Assembly (NCBI GenBank): GCA_021731215.1
Contig: JAKFXU010000081.1
Coordinates: forward strand, 1 to 8,413
Length of the DNA stretch: 8,413 nt
Source of the DNA: Rhodoferax sp.
GTDB lineage: Bacteria > Pseudomonadota > Gammaproteobacteria > Burkholderiales > Burkholderiaceae_C
Direction: 5' to 3'
The position numbers were made by a program, and so were the translations under genes. The notes under the pieces are model-generated. The model was not told where the DNA came from. It saw nothing but the letters and a program-made list of their open reading frames with translations, and did not search any database. Of the stretch, positions 1 to 6,490 are shown piece after piece. Numbering within the stretch: the first letter of the stretch is position 1; the number at the start of each line of letters is the position of its first letter.

Positions 1-2896
1 CCTTCACGCCCCACGGCAGGGCCTCCACCAAGTCGGGCTCCTGCGTGCTGGAGCCATGATCGTCGTCGCCGCCCAGGTCAAACAAGCCGCCTTGATTGGC
101 GTTGGCGATGGCCGCCGCGCCAAAGTCGAAGGCGCGGTCGACCGAGGCCAGCAGGCTGGCCCGGTTGAGCTGGATCGAATCGAAGGCGCCGGCCTTGATC
201 AAGGCCTCCACCGTGCGCTTGTTGATGCGGCTGCGGTCGACCCGAACGCAAAAATCGAACAGGCTCTTGAACGGGCCCGCTTCGCTACCCGAAGGGCCGG
301 CGCCACGGCCTTCGCGCGCCGCCACGATCGCCTCGATCGCTTGCTGGCCGGTGCCCTTGATGGCGCTCAGGCCGTAGCGAATCATCTTGTCGGAAATCGG
401 CTCGAAGCGGCTCACGCCCCGGTTCACATTGGGCGGCTCAAACGTCAGGCCCATCTTGAGCGCGTCTTCATACAAGACCTTGAGCTTGTCGGTGTCGTCC
501 ATCTCCACCGTCATGTTGGCGCAGAAGAACTCGGCCGTGTAGTGCACCTTGAGCCAGGCGGTGTGGTAGGCCAAGAGCGAATAGGCGGCGGCGTGCGACT
601 TGTTGAAGCCGTAGCCGGCGAACTTCTCCATCAGGTCGAACACCTCGTCGGCCTTGTCCTGATTGATATCGTTTTTGGCGGCGCCGTCGCGGAAGATCTG
701 GCGGTGCTTGGCCATCTCGTCGGCGTCTTTCTTGCCCATGGCGCGGCGCAGCATGTCGGCGCCGCCGAGCGAGTAGCCGCCCAGCATCTGCGCGGTCTGC
801 ATCACCTGCTCCTGGTAGACCATGATGCCGTAGGTCTCCGACAGCATGTCGGCCACCAGCGGGTGCGGGTACTCGACCACCTCGCGCCCGTGCTTGCGCG
901 CCACAAAGCTCGGGATCAGGTCCATCGGTCCCGGACGGTACAAGGCGTTGAGCGCAATCAGGTCTTCGAGCCGGGTCGGCTTGGCGTCCCGGAGCATGCC
1001 CTGCATGCCGCGAGATTCAAACTGGAACACCGCCTCGGTCTTGCCGTCGGAGAACAGCTTGTAGACGCGGGTGTCGTCAAGCGGCAAATTCTCGAACGCA
1101 AAATTCTCCTGGCCCTGATGGCGCTGCATGATGAATTCGCGCGCAATCTCCAGAATGGTGAGCGTGGCCAGCCCCAAAAAGTCGAACTTCACCAGGCCGA
1201 TGGCTTCCACGTCGTTCTTGTCGTACTGGCTCACCGCCGAGTCGCTGCCCGGTTGCTGGTAGAGCGGGCAAAAGTCGGTCAGTTTGCCGGGCGCGATCAG
1301 CACGCCGCCGGCGTGCATGCCGACGTTGCGCGTCAAGCCCTCCAGCTTGCGCGCCAGCTCCAGCAGCGTCTTGACGTCCTCCTCCTTGCTTTCGCGCTCG
1401 GCCAGGAGCGGCTCCGCTTCCGTGGCATAAACGGTTTTATCGTCTTTTTTGCGGTCCGGCGGCGGCAACTGCAGGCTGACGCTGACGCCCGGCTTGTTGG
1501 GGATGAGCTTGCTGATGCCGTCGCAAAAGGTGTAGCTCAGATCAAGCACGCGGCCGACGTCGCGCACCGCCGCGCGCGCCGCCATGGTGCCGAACGTAAC
1601 AATCTGGCTGACCGCGTTCTTGCCGTATTTGAGCTTGACGTAGTCAATCACCCGGTCGCGGTTGCTCTGGCAAAAGTCAATGTCGAAGTCGGGCATGGAG
1701 ACCCGCTCGGGGTTCAAAAAGCGCTCGAACAGCAGCTTGTACTGCAGCGGATCCAGGTCGGTGATCTTGAGCGAATAGGCCACCAGCGAGCCGGCCCCCG
1801 AGCCGCGGCCGGGCCCGACCGGGCAGCCGTTGTTCTTGGCCCAGTTGATGAAGTCACCCACGATCAAAAAGTAGCCGGGAAAGCCCATTTTCAAAATGGT
1901 GGCGATCTCAAACTCCAGGCGTTCGACGTAACGCGGCCGTTCGCTCGCGCGCCTGGCCTGATCCGGATAGAGATGGATCAGCCGCTCCTTGAGCCCTTCA
2001 TGCGAGGCGTAGCGAAAGTACTCGTCCGGCGACAGGCGCTGGCCATTGACTTCGGGCGTCGGGAACTCCGGCAACTGGGGTTTGCCCAAAATGAGCGTCA
2101 GGTTGCAGCGCCGGGCAATTTCCGCCGTATTGGCCAGCGCCGAGGGCAGGTCGGCAAACAGCGCCTGCATCTGCGCACTGGACTTGAAATACTGCTCGCG
2201 CGTGAACTTGCGCACGCGGCGCTGGTTGCCCAGAATCTCGCCCTCGGCAATGCAGACACGGGCTTCGTGCGCTTCAAAATCATCGGCCCCGGTGAACTGC
2301 ACCGGGTGCGTCGCCACCACCGGCAAGCCCATGCGCGCGGCCAGTTGCACCGTGGCGCTGACGTGGGCTTCATCATCGGCGCGGCCGGCGCGCTGCAGTT
2401 CCAGATAAAAACGGTGCGCAAACAGGCTGCCCAATTGCAGCGCGACCTCAAAGGCGCGCGCCTCATCGCTCTGCAGCAGGGCTTGCCCGACCGGCCCGGC
2501 CTGGGCGCCCGACAAGACGATCAGACCCTGGTTGAGTTCGGCCAGCCAGGCCAGCTTGACGCTGGCCTGCGGCTTGCCCGCATGCTGGGTCCAGGCGCGC
2601 GCCAGCAGTTCCGACAAATTCAGGTAACCTTGGTGGTTTTGCACCAGCAGCAGCAGGCGCGACAGGCTGGTGGCGTCCTGGCCCAAGCCTTCGAGCCAGA
2701 TTTCGGTGCCGATCAGCGGCTTGACGCCGCGCTTGCGGGCTTCTTTGTAAAACTTGATGGCGCCAAACAGATTGCTCAGATCGGTGATGGCCAAAGCCGG
2801 CTGCCCGTCAGCGGCGGCTGACTTGACGATATCATCGATGCGGTTGGTGCCGTCGACGACGGAGAATTCGGTGTGCAGACGCAGGTGGACAAACAT
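1..2896 (-). CDS. dnaE: DNA polymerase III alpha subunit (DnaE), C-terminus cut off by the window edge
   Basis: This is the replicative polymerase catalytic subunit, acting in the cytoplasm within the Pol III holoenzyme. The minus-strand frame is open from ATG at 2896 to the left edge, giving 965 codons of a family usually near 1,150-1,200 residues. The N-terminal PHP domain opens MFVHLRLHTEFSVVDG. The usual metal-binding HxH is R6-L7-H8 here, as I recall for E. coli DnaE, so PHP proofreading is probably absent. The palm contains VGPGRGSGAGS (about 360-370) and PDFDIDF, with catalytic Asp candidates D403 and D405. The third is D572 in KFDFLGL. Finger, thumb and helix-hairpin-helix regions follow. 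QGGLF at about 935-939 fits the internal beta-clamp-binding motif. The OB-fold and tau-binding tail lie outside the window. About 15 extra residues, rich in Lys and Asp, sit near 480-495 compared with my memory of the E. coli protein. No Shine-Dalgarno precedes the ATG. Identity is very secure. Confidence 0.97.
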   Translation of the reverse strand, partial: MFVHLRLHTEFSVVDGTNRIDDIVKSAAADGQPALAITDLSNLFGAIKFYKEARKRGVKPLIGTEIWLEGLGQDATSLSRLLLLVQNHQGYLNLSELLARAWTQHAGKPQASVKLAWLAELNQGLIVLSGAQAGPVGQALLQSDEARAFEVALQLGSLFAHRFYLELQRAGRADDEAHVSATVQLAARMGLPVVATHPVQFTGADDFEAHEARVCIAEGEILGNQRRVRKFTREQYFKSSAQMQALFADLPSALANTAEIARRCNLTLILGKPQLPEFPTPEVNGQRLSPDEYFRYASHEGLKERLIHLYPDQARRASERPRYVERLEFEIATILKMGFPGYFLIVGDFINWAKNNGCPVGPGRGSGAGSLVAYSLKITDLDPLQYKLLFERFLNPERVSMPDFDIDFCQSNRDRVIDYVKLKYGKNAVSQIVTFGTMAARAAVRDVGRVLDLSYTFCDGISKLIPNKPGVSVSLQLPPPDRKKDDKTVYATEAEPLLAERESKEEDVKTLLELARKLEGLTRNVGMHAGGVLIAPGKLTDFCPLYQQPGSDSAVSQYDKNDVEAIGLVKFDFLGLATLTILEIAREFIMQRHQGQENFAFENLPLDDTRVYKLFSDGKTEAVFQFESRGMQGMLRDAKPTRLEDLIALNALYRPGPMDLIPSFVARKHGREVVEYPHPLVADMLSETYGIMVYQEQVMQTAQMLGGYSLGGADMLRRAMGKKDADEMAKHRQIFRDGAAKNDINQDKADEVFDLMEKFAGYGFNKSHAAAYSLLAYHTAWLKVHYTAEFFCANMTVEMDDTDKLKVLYEDALKMGLTFEPPNVNRGVSRFEPISDKMIRYGLSAIKGTGQQAIEAIVAAREGRGAGPSGSEAGPFKSLFDFCVRVDRSRINKRTVEALIKAGAFDSIQLNRASLLASVDRAFDFGAAAIANANQGGLFDLGGDDDHGSSTQEPDLVEALPWGVK

Positions 2897-2903
2897 GGTG
2901 TGT

Positions 2904-2909
2904 ATTGTA
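2904..2909 (-). promoter_or_regulatory. Probable -10 box of the dnaE promoter
   Basis: On the minus strand TACAAT matches five of six positions of the sigma-70 -10 consensus. It ends seven bases before the dnaE ATG, which would put the transcription start at or within a base or two of the start codon. No convincing -35 box lies 16-18 bp upstream: the hexamers there (GTAACG, CGTAAC, GCGTAA) match the consensus at three positions or fewer. No purine-rich ribosome-binding site separates the box from ATG. Both points fit a leaderless or near-leaderless dnaE transcript. The box is seen directly; promoter activity is inferred. Confidence 0.5.
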
Positions 2910-2968
2910 GGAAGCTGGCCATTGCCGTTACGCCACTGGCTGCCTCCCACGCCGGTGCACGTCAAAAC

Positions 2969-2974
2969 AGGAGG
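2969..2974 (+). promoter_or_regulatory. Shine-Dalgarno AGGAGG that fixes a TTG start
   Basis: AGGAGG is a perfect match to the anti-Shine-Dalgarno. It is followed by nine bases and then TTG at 2984. The translated product from that TTG begins LKILVIDDH, exactly where receiver domains normally begin. An in-frame ATG upstream at 2873 lies inside the divergent dnaE gene and would add 37 residues with no domain character, so this site decides in favour of the TTG. Confidence 0.8.
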
Positions 2975-2983
2975 GCCAAGGTC

Positions 2984-3631
2984 TTGAAAATTCTCGTAAT
3001 TGATGACCATGCCCTGGTGCGCGAGGGCTTGCGCCAGGTCCTCAAGGGGCTGGACGCGCAGGTCGAGGTGCTGGACGCCGGGCACTGTGGCGGCGCGTTC
3101 GAACTTGCCGCCCTGCACCCCGATCTCGATCTGGTGCTGCTGGACTACCACCTGCCCGACATGAACGGATTGACGGCGCTCAATAGGTTCAGACGCGAGC
3201 ATCCGGAACTGCCCATCATCATGCTGTCGGGCTCGGTCAATGTGCCAATCATGCGCCAGGTGCTGGCGCGCGGCGCCGCCGGCTTCGTCACCAAGGCCGC
3301 CCTGAGCGCCGAGTTGCTCAGAGCAGTGCGGCTGGTGCTCGCGGGGGAGGTCTATCTGCCCCCTGAGCTGCGCCCCGCACCCGGCGTGGCGCCGGCCGAC
3401 GCCGGCCAGCTCGCGCCGCAACTGACGCCGCGCCAGGAAGATGTCCTGTATCTGCTGCTCGATGGCCGCTCCAACAAGGACATCAGCCAACTGCTGCAGC
3501 TCTCGGATGAAACCACCAAGAACCATGTCAGCGGGATTCTGCGCGTCTTTGGCGTGCAGACCCGGGTTCAGGCCGTGCTCGCGGCCGCTCGCCACGGTTA
3601 CGTCAAGTCTGCGCCCTCGGCGTCACCGTGA
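2984..3631 (+). CDS. NarL/LuxR-family two-component response regulator
   Basis: This is a 215-residue cytoplasmic transcription regulator, the usual length for the NarL/FixJ family. The receiver domain spans about 1-120. It has the acidic pair D7-D8, phospho-acceptor D54 in LLDYHLPDMNG, S82 at the switch position and the conserved K104. A Pro/Ala-rich linker (about 126-146) leads to a GerE-type helix-turn-helix at about 147-206, beginning LTPRQEDVLYLLLDGRSNKD and containing TTKNHVSGILRVFGV. Translation is assigned to TTG at 2984 because AGGAGG lies nine bases upstream and the receiver fold starts there. The gene diverges from dnaE and converges on the hybrid kinase, overlapping it by 34 bp at the 3' ends. 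The most likely phospho-donor is that kinase, but this rests on adjacency. All receiver residues needed for phosphorylation are intact. The regulon is unknown. Family call is very secure; the start is fairly secure. Confidence 0.93.
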   Translation: MKILVIDDHALVREGLRQVLKGLDAQVEVLDAGHCGGAFELAALHPDLDLVLLDYHLPDMNGLTALNRFRREHPELPIIMLSGSVNVPIMRQVLARGAAGFVTKAALSAELLRAVRLVLAGEVYLPPELRPAPGVAPADAGQLAPQLTPRQEDVLYLLLDGRSNKDISQLLQLSDETTKNHVSGILRVFGVQTRVQAVLAAARHGYVKSAPSASP

Positions 3632-5544
3632 TGGCTGGCCAGCCGGCGCACCAGGCTGCGCAGTTTGGCCGGGCGCACCGGCTTGTGCAGCAGGGTCAGC
3701 CCGGCCGAGCGGGCCGCCAGTATCAGCGCCGGGTCGGTGTCGCCGCTGATCAGGCAGGCCGGAACCAACTGCCCGGCGGCGCTGCGCAACTGGCGGATGA
3801 TGTCAATGCCATTTTCCCCGTCCCGCAAACGATAGTCGCTCACGATCACATCGGGCGCCAGCCCGCCGGTTAATTGCCCCAGCGCTGTTGCCAGGTCGTC
3901 GGCCACGCGCACAATCGCGCCCCACGATTCCAGCAATCGCACCAGGCCCTCGCGCGCCAGCGCATCGTCCTCTACCACCAGCAGCACCAGGCCCACCAGA
4001 TCGTCACCAGCCTCGGCCGGCGCCGGCCGTAGCAAAGCCGGCGCCGCGCTGACTGGCACCCGTGGCACTTCGAGACTGAAGCGGCTGCCACGCCCCAGGA
4101 CGGAGCAGAACTGCAACCGGTGACCCAGCAGCCCGGCGCTGCGCTGCACAATATTAAGTCCCAGCCCGAGCCCCTTGCTGCGGTCGCGCTCGCTGTTACC
4201 GACCTGATAAAACTCGGTGAAGATAGCCTGTTGATGCTCGGACGCAATACCGATGCCGCTGTCCCACACCTCAATGCGCACCCGCTGCGGATCAGGCGTC
4301 AGCCGGCACGCCAGCAACACGCCGCCGTGGCGGGTGTAACGCAAAGCATTGACCAATAGATTAAGCAATATGCGATGCAACAGTGCGGGGTCGCTCATGA
4401 CCCAGACCGGACTGGCCCGCACGCGCAGGCGCAACCCCTGGTCAGCGGCGGTCAGACTCAAATCCGCGCGCAACTGCTCGAAGATGCCGGTCAGCGCAAA
4501 GGGGCTCAGTTGCACCGGCACAGCCTGGGCATCAAGCCGGGAAATATCGAGTAGACCGTTGAGCATGTCCTGCATGGCGCGCAGCGAAGCCTCCAGGTTG
4601 CCAATCAATTGCCGGGTTTGCGCATCGTGCGGCAATTGCGCCAGCCGCGCCACGAACATCCCCAGCGCATGGGTTGGTTGGCGCAGATCATGGCTGGCGG
4701 CGGCCAGAAAGCGTGACTTGGCGCGCGTCGCGGTCTCGGCTTCTTCCTTTTTCTCGCGCAACTCCAGCGTCGCAATGGCAATGCGCCGGTCCGTTTCCTC
4801 ACGGCCTGCTTCGAGCCGTTCAGCCATCCGGTTCAAGTCCTGCTGCACCCGGTTCAGGGGGTCACCGGGCAACAAATCCCCGCGAACCGACAATTCGCCG
4901 CCGCCGATGCGCTCAATCATGTCGGACACCCGCAAGATGGGGCGAATCACGCCCCGACCCAGACGCAGCGCCAACAGGTAAGCAAACAGCAGGCCGCCCA
5001 GAGCGACCAGCAGACTCACCAGCAGCATGGCACGCGCGCGCCGATGCATTGCCTCATGGGAAAACTCGATCAACACGTGGCCCAGCACTTGGGGCACCTT
5101 CACGTCGCTGGCCGACGCCGGCTGATACAGGTCATCGAGTTTGACCTGGCTGGCAACGATCGGCTGCTGCACCAGATCGGTGTCAGTGGCCCGGTCAAAA
5201 TGCTGGCTTTCCTGCGCAGTGAGGGTCGGGGGCGCGCTGCTTGACGCCTGGCCGACAAAGACCAGCCTTGCGCCCCGGCCATTCAGGATCGCCACGAAAA
5301 GTACGTCCGGCTCCCGCAAGGCACCCTTGGCAACGGCTTCCAACTGGACCAGGTCGCCCGAGTACAGGCCATATTCGCTGGCGGTGGCGACCTGACGGGC
5401 GAGGGATCTGGCTTGCTGGTCGTGCAGCGCGTCGAAATCAAGGAGTCGAACCGTCATGAACACGCCCGCCAGCACCACGGCGACCAGGGTCGCTGGCAAC
5501 AGCGCAGCCAATAACATCCGGCTGCGAATATCACCCCATCTCAT
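3598..5544 (-). CDS. Hybrid sensor histidine kinase with C-terminal receiver domain
   Basis: This is a 648-residue inner-membrane kinase. Transmembrane helix 1 is at about 10-33. A periplasmic sensor of about 137 residues follows, with the stretch ATASEYGLYSGDLVQLEAVA resembling BarA/CHASE8-type sensors. Helix 2 is at about 173-195, then a HAMP linker (about 195-250) and a coiled-coil-like stretch (about 245-275). The dimerisation domain carries the phospho-His H285 in AASHDLRQPTHAL. The ATPase domain has the N box (N395, N399), G1 DSGIGI (428-433) and G2 GLGLGLNIV (458-466). A receiver at about 518-635 has D526-D527, phospho-acceptor D570, S600 and K621. There is no HPt or output domain. The ATG overlaps the upstream gene's stop as ATGA, with GGGAAGG six bases before it, so the two are probably translationally coupled. 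The receiver may tune the kinase, while H285 or D570 exchanges phosphate with the convergent LuxR-type regulator. Domain calls are secure; partners and stimulus are inferred. Confidence 0.95.
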   Translation of the reverse strand: MRWGDIRSRMLLAALLPATLVAVVLAGVFMTVRLLDFDALHDQQARSLARQVATASEYGLYSGDLVQLEAVAKGALREPDVLFVAILNGRGARLVFVGQASSSAPPTLTAQESQHFDRATDTDLVQQPIVASQVKLDDLYQPASASDVKVPQVLGHVLIEFSHEAMHRRARAMLLVSLLVALGGLLFAYLLALRLGRGVIRPILRVSDMIERIGGGELSVRGDLLPGDPLNRVQQDLNRMAERLEAGREETDRRIAIATLELREKKEEAETATRAKSRFLAAASHDLRQPTHALGMFVARLAQLPHDAQTRQLIGNLEASLRAMQDMLNGLLDISRLDAQAVPVQLSPFALTGIFEQLRADLSLTAADQGLRLRVRASPVWVMSDPALLHRILLNLLVNALRYTRHGGVLLACRLTPDPQRVRIEVWDSGIGIASEHQQAIFTEFYQVGNSERDRSKGLGLGLNIVQRSAGLLGHRLQFCSVLGRGSRFSLEVPRVPVSAAPALLRPAPAEAGDDLVGLVLLVVEDDALAREGLVRLLESWGAIVRVADDLATALGQLTGGLAPDVIVSDYRLRDGENGIDIIRQLRSAAGQLVPACLISGDTDPALILAARSAGLTLLHKPVRPAKLRSLVRRLASHHGDAEGADLT

Positions 5545-6470
5545 GGTGTACCTTCCCGGCGTCGCAAGCGCGCGCTCAAAACATCAGGCTCCAACTTCAA
5601 TCCGAGCGAGCGCGCGACGTGCTCGTTGACGGTGACGCTGAAGTCCTGGGAATAAAGAGGTATTGCGGATAAGGTCTTGCCCTGCAGCACCCCGCGCGCG
5701 ATAAGCGCTGCTTGCAGCCCGATCTGCGCCGGGCTCACATGCAAAGCCAGCAAGGCACCGGCGCGCACATAGGCGGGTGAAAAAGCCACCAACGGCACCC
5801 GCGCCCGAAAAGTAGTCAACAGAATATTTTGAATGCTGCTGTTGTTGTAGAGCTGGGGATCGGGCAGCGCCAACAACAGATCCGCCTGCTCAATGACTCT
5901 TTTGAGGCTGGGGAAAAGCAACTCATCGCGCCCGACGCTGGCCTCCACCAGTTCCAGCCCGCGGGCCAGCGCCAGCGCTTTCAGGGCCGCAGCCTGTCCC
6001 TGCGATTGCGGCCCCCACAGCACGCCAAGGCGACGTGCATCTGGCAAGGCCAGGCGGATCAGCTCCAGTTGCCGACTCAAGGGCTGATCAAGATAAAGAG
6101 CCGAAAACTGCGAGGATGGCTTGCGAGCGCTCTCGCGCAGCGCAGCCTCGAAACTGCTGCGCGGCAACAGCGTGCACAGCACCGGTGCGCGCACCTCGAC
6201 GCTGGCCAGCACCTGCGCCGCTTGCATGCCCAGCGCCACGTACAACTTGGGCGCCAGCGGGCCGGCGCCAGGGAACTCTAGGGCCGTGAGCTGCAGCACC
6301 TGCGCCCGCGCCAGACCCCCGCGTTCAAGTTCGTCGACCAGCGCCTCGGCGGCCTCCAGGTAAGCCGCACTGCGCTCGCTGCTGACAATCACCACCGTCG
6401 CCCCGGCGTGCGCCCAGGACGCGGCGCACAGGCCGAGCCAGAGGCTCAGGAGCAGGGTGCGGCGAACCAT
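5541..6470 (-). CDS. Orphan periplasmic substrate-binding protein, ABC_sub_bind (TrpX-like) family
   Basis: This 309-residue protein has a type I signal peptide: MVRR, a hydrophobic core at about 5-18, and probable cleavage after A22 (WAHA|GA). C15 is not in a good lipobox (LGLC), so a lipoprotein is unlikely. The mature part has the two-lobe pattern of ABC_sub_bind proteins: the opening TVVIVSSERSAAYLEAAEAL, the central LGVLWGPQSQGQAAALK (about 148-164), LLLALPDPQLYNN (198-210), a hinge-like VPLVAFSPAYVRAGALLAL, and the closing FSVTVNEHVARSLGL (277-291). No ABC permease or ATPase follows; the next gene is the hybrid kinase, overlapped by four bases. It starts 13 bp after the TonB receptor stop with no clear Shine-Dalgarno, which suggests coupling to upstream translation. 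By analogy with TorT-TorS, LuxP-LuxQ and ChvE-VirA, a role as ligand-capturing partner of the kinase is plausible. The ligand cannot be read from the sequence. Family confidence is good; the sensor role is inference. Confidence 0.85.
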   Translation of the reverse strand: MVRRTLLLSLWLGLCAASWAHAGATVVIVSSERSAAYLEAAEALVDELERGGLARAQVLQLTALEFPGAGPLAPKLYVALGMQAAQVLASVEVRAPVLCTLLPRSSFEAALRESARKPSSQFSALYLDQPLSRQLELIRLALPDARRLGVLWGPQSQGQAAALKALALARGLELVEASVGRDELLFPSLKRVIEQADLLLALPDPQLYNNSSIQNILLTTFRARVPLVAFSPAYVRAGALLALHVSPAQIGLQAALIARGVLQGKTLSAIPLYSQDFSVTVNEHVARSLGLKLEPDVLSARLRRREGTP

Positions 6471-6475
6471 TATCT

Positions 6476-6490
6476 GAACTGACTCAGTTC
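6476..6490. repeat. Perfect 7-1-7 palindrome at the receptor/binding-protein junction
   Basis: GAACTGACTCAGTTC reads as two perfect 7-base arms around a single central base. It spans the stop codon of the TonB receptor gene (6484-6486) and reaches to five bases before the ATG of the binding protein. As RNA it could form a 6-bp stem with a three-base loop. There is no U-tract after it on the minus strand, so it is not a Rho-independent terminator. It may be a weak mRNA structure or a protein site, but arms of this length can occur by chance in a window of this size. Confidence 0.5.

Larger units (their letters stand above)
2897..2983. promoter_or_regulatory. Divergent intergenic region between dnaE and the response regulator gene
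   Basis: These 87 bp separate two divergent start codons and should hold the promoters of both genes. On the minus side a TACAAT box lies next to dnaE. On the plus side I find the Shine-Dalgarno of the regulator but no hexamer pair resembling a sigma-70 promoter with 16-18 bp spacing. The regulator may therefore depend on an activator, use another sigma factor, or start inside the dnaE 5' end. No obvious repeat or palindromic operator was recognised. Confidence 0.6.

Noticed and set aside
56..2821. A 921-codon open frame on the plus strand, the longest closed frame in the window.
   Set aside because: It is in exact codon register with dnaE on the other strand, so its stops could arise only from TTA, CTA or TCA codons. 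In this high-GC gene those are absent over 922 codons until Ser26 (TCA). The product is rich in His, Gln, Val, Ala and Arg with no recognisable domain, whereas the minus strand gives a full DnaE.
2873..2983. A longer response regulator starting at ATG 2873.
   Set aside because: That start lies inside the divergent dnaE gene and adds 37 residues of no domain character. TTG at 2984 has AGGAGG nine bases upstream and begins precisely at the receiver domain.
3590..3660. A Rho-independent terminator between the convergent genes.
   Set aside because: The genes overlap, and although GC-rich segments are present, no stem followed by a T-tract was seen on either strand.
4349..4981. A 210-codon plus-strand frame opposite the histidine kinase.
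   Set aside because: It lies wholly antisense to the kinase core, including H285 and the ATPase N box. It is Ser/Arg-rich with no domain. The kinase frame explains the region completely.
5541..6470. The binding protein as a lipoprotein, because of a Cys at residue 15.
   Set aside because: The residues before the Cys are LGL. A lipobox normally needs a small residue (Gly, Ala or Ser) immediately before Cys. A type I cleavage site after A22 fits better.
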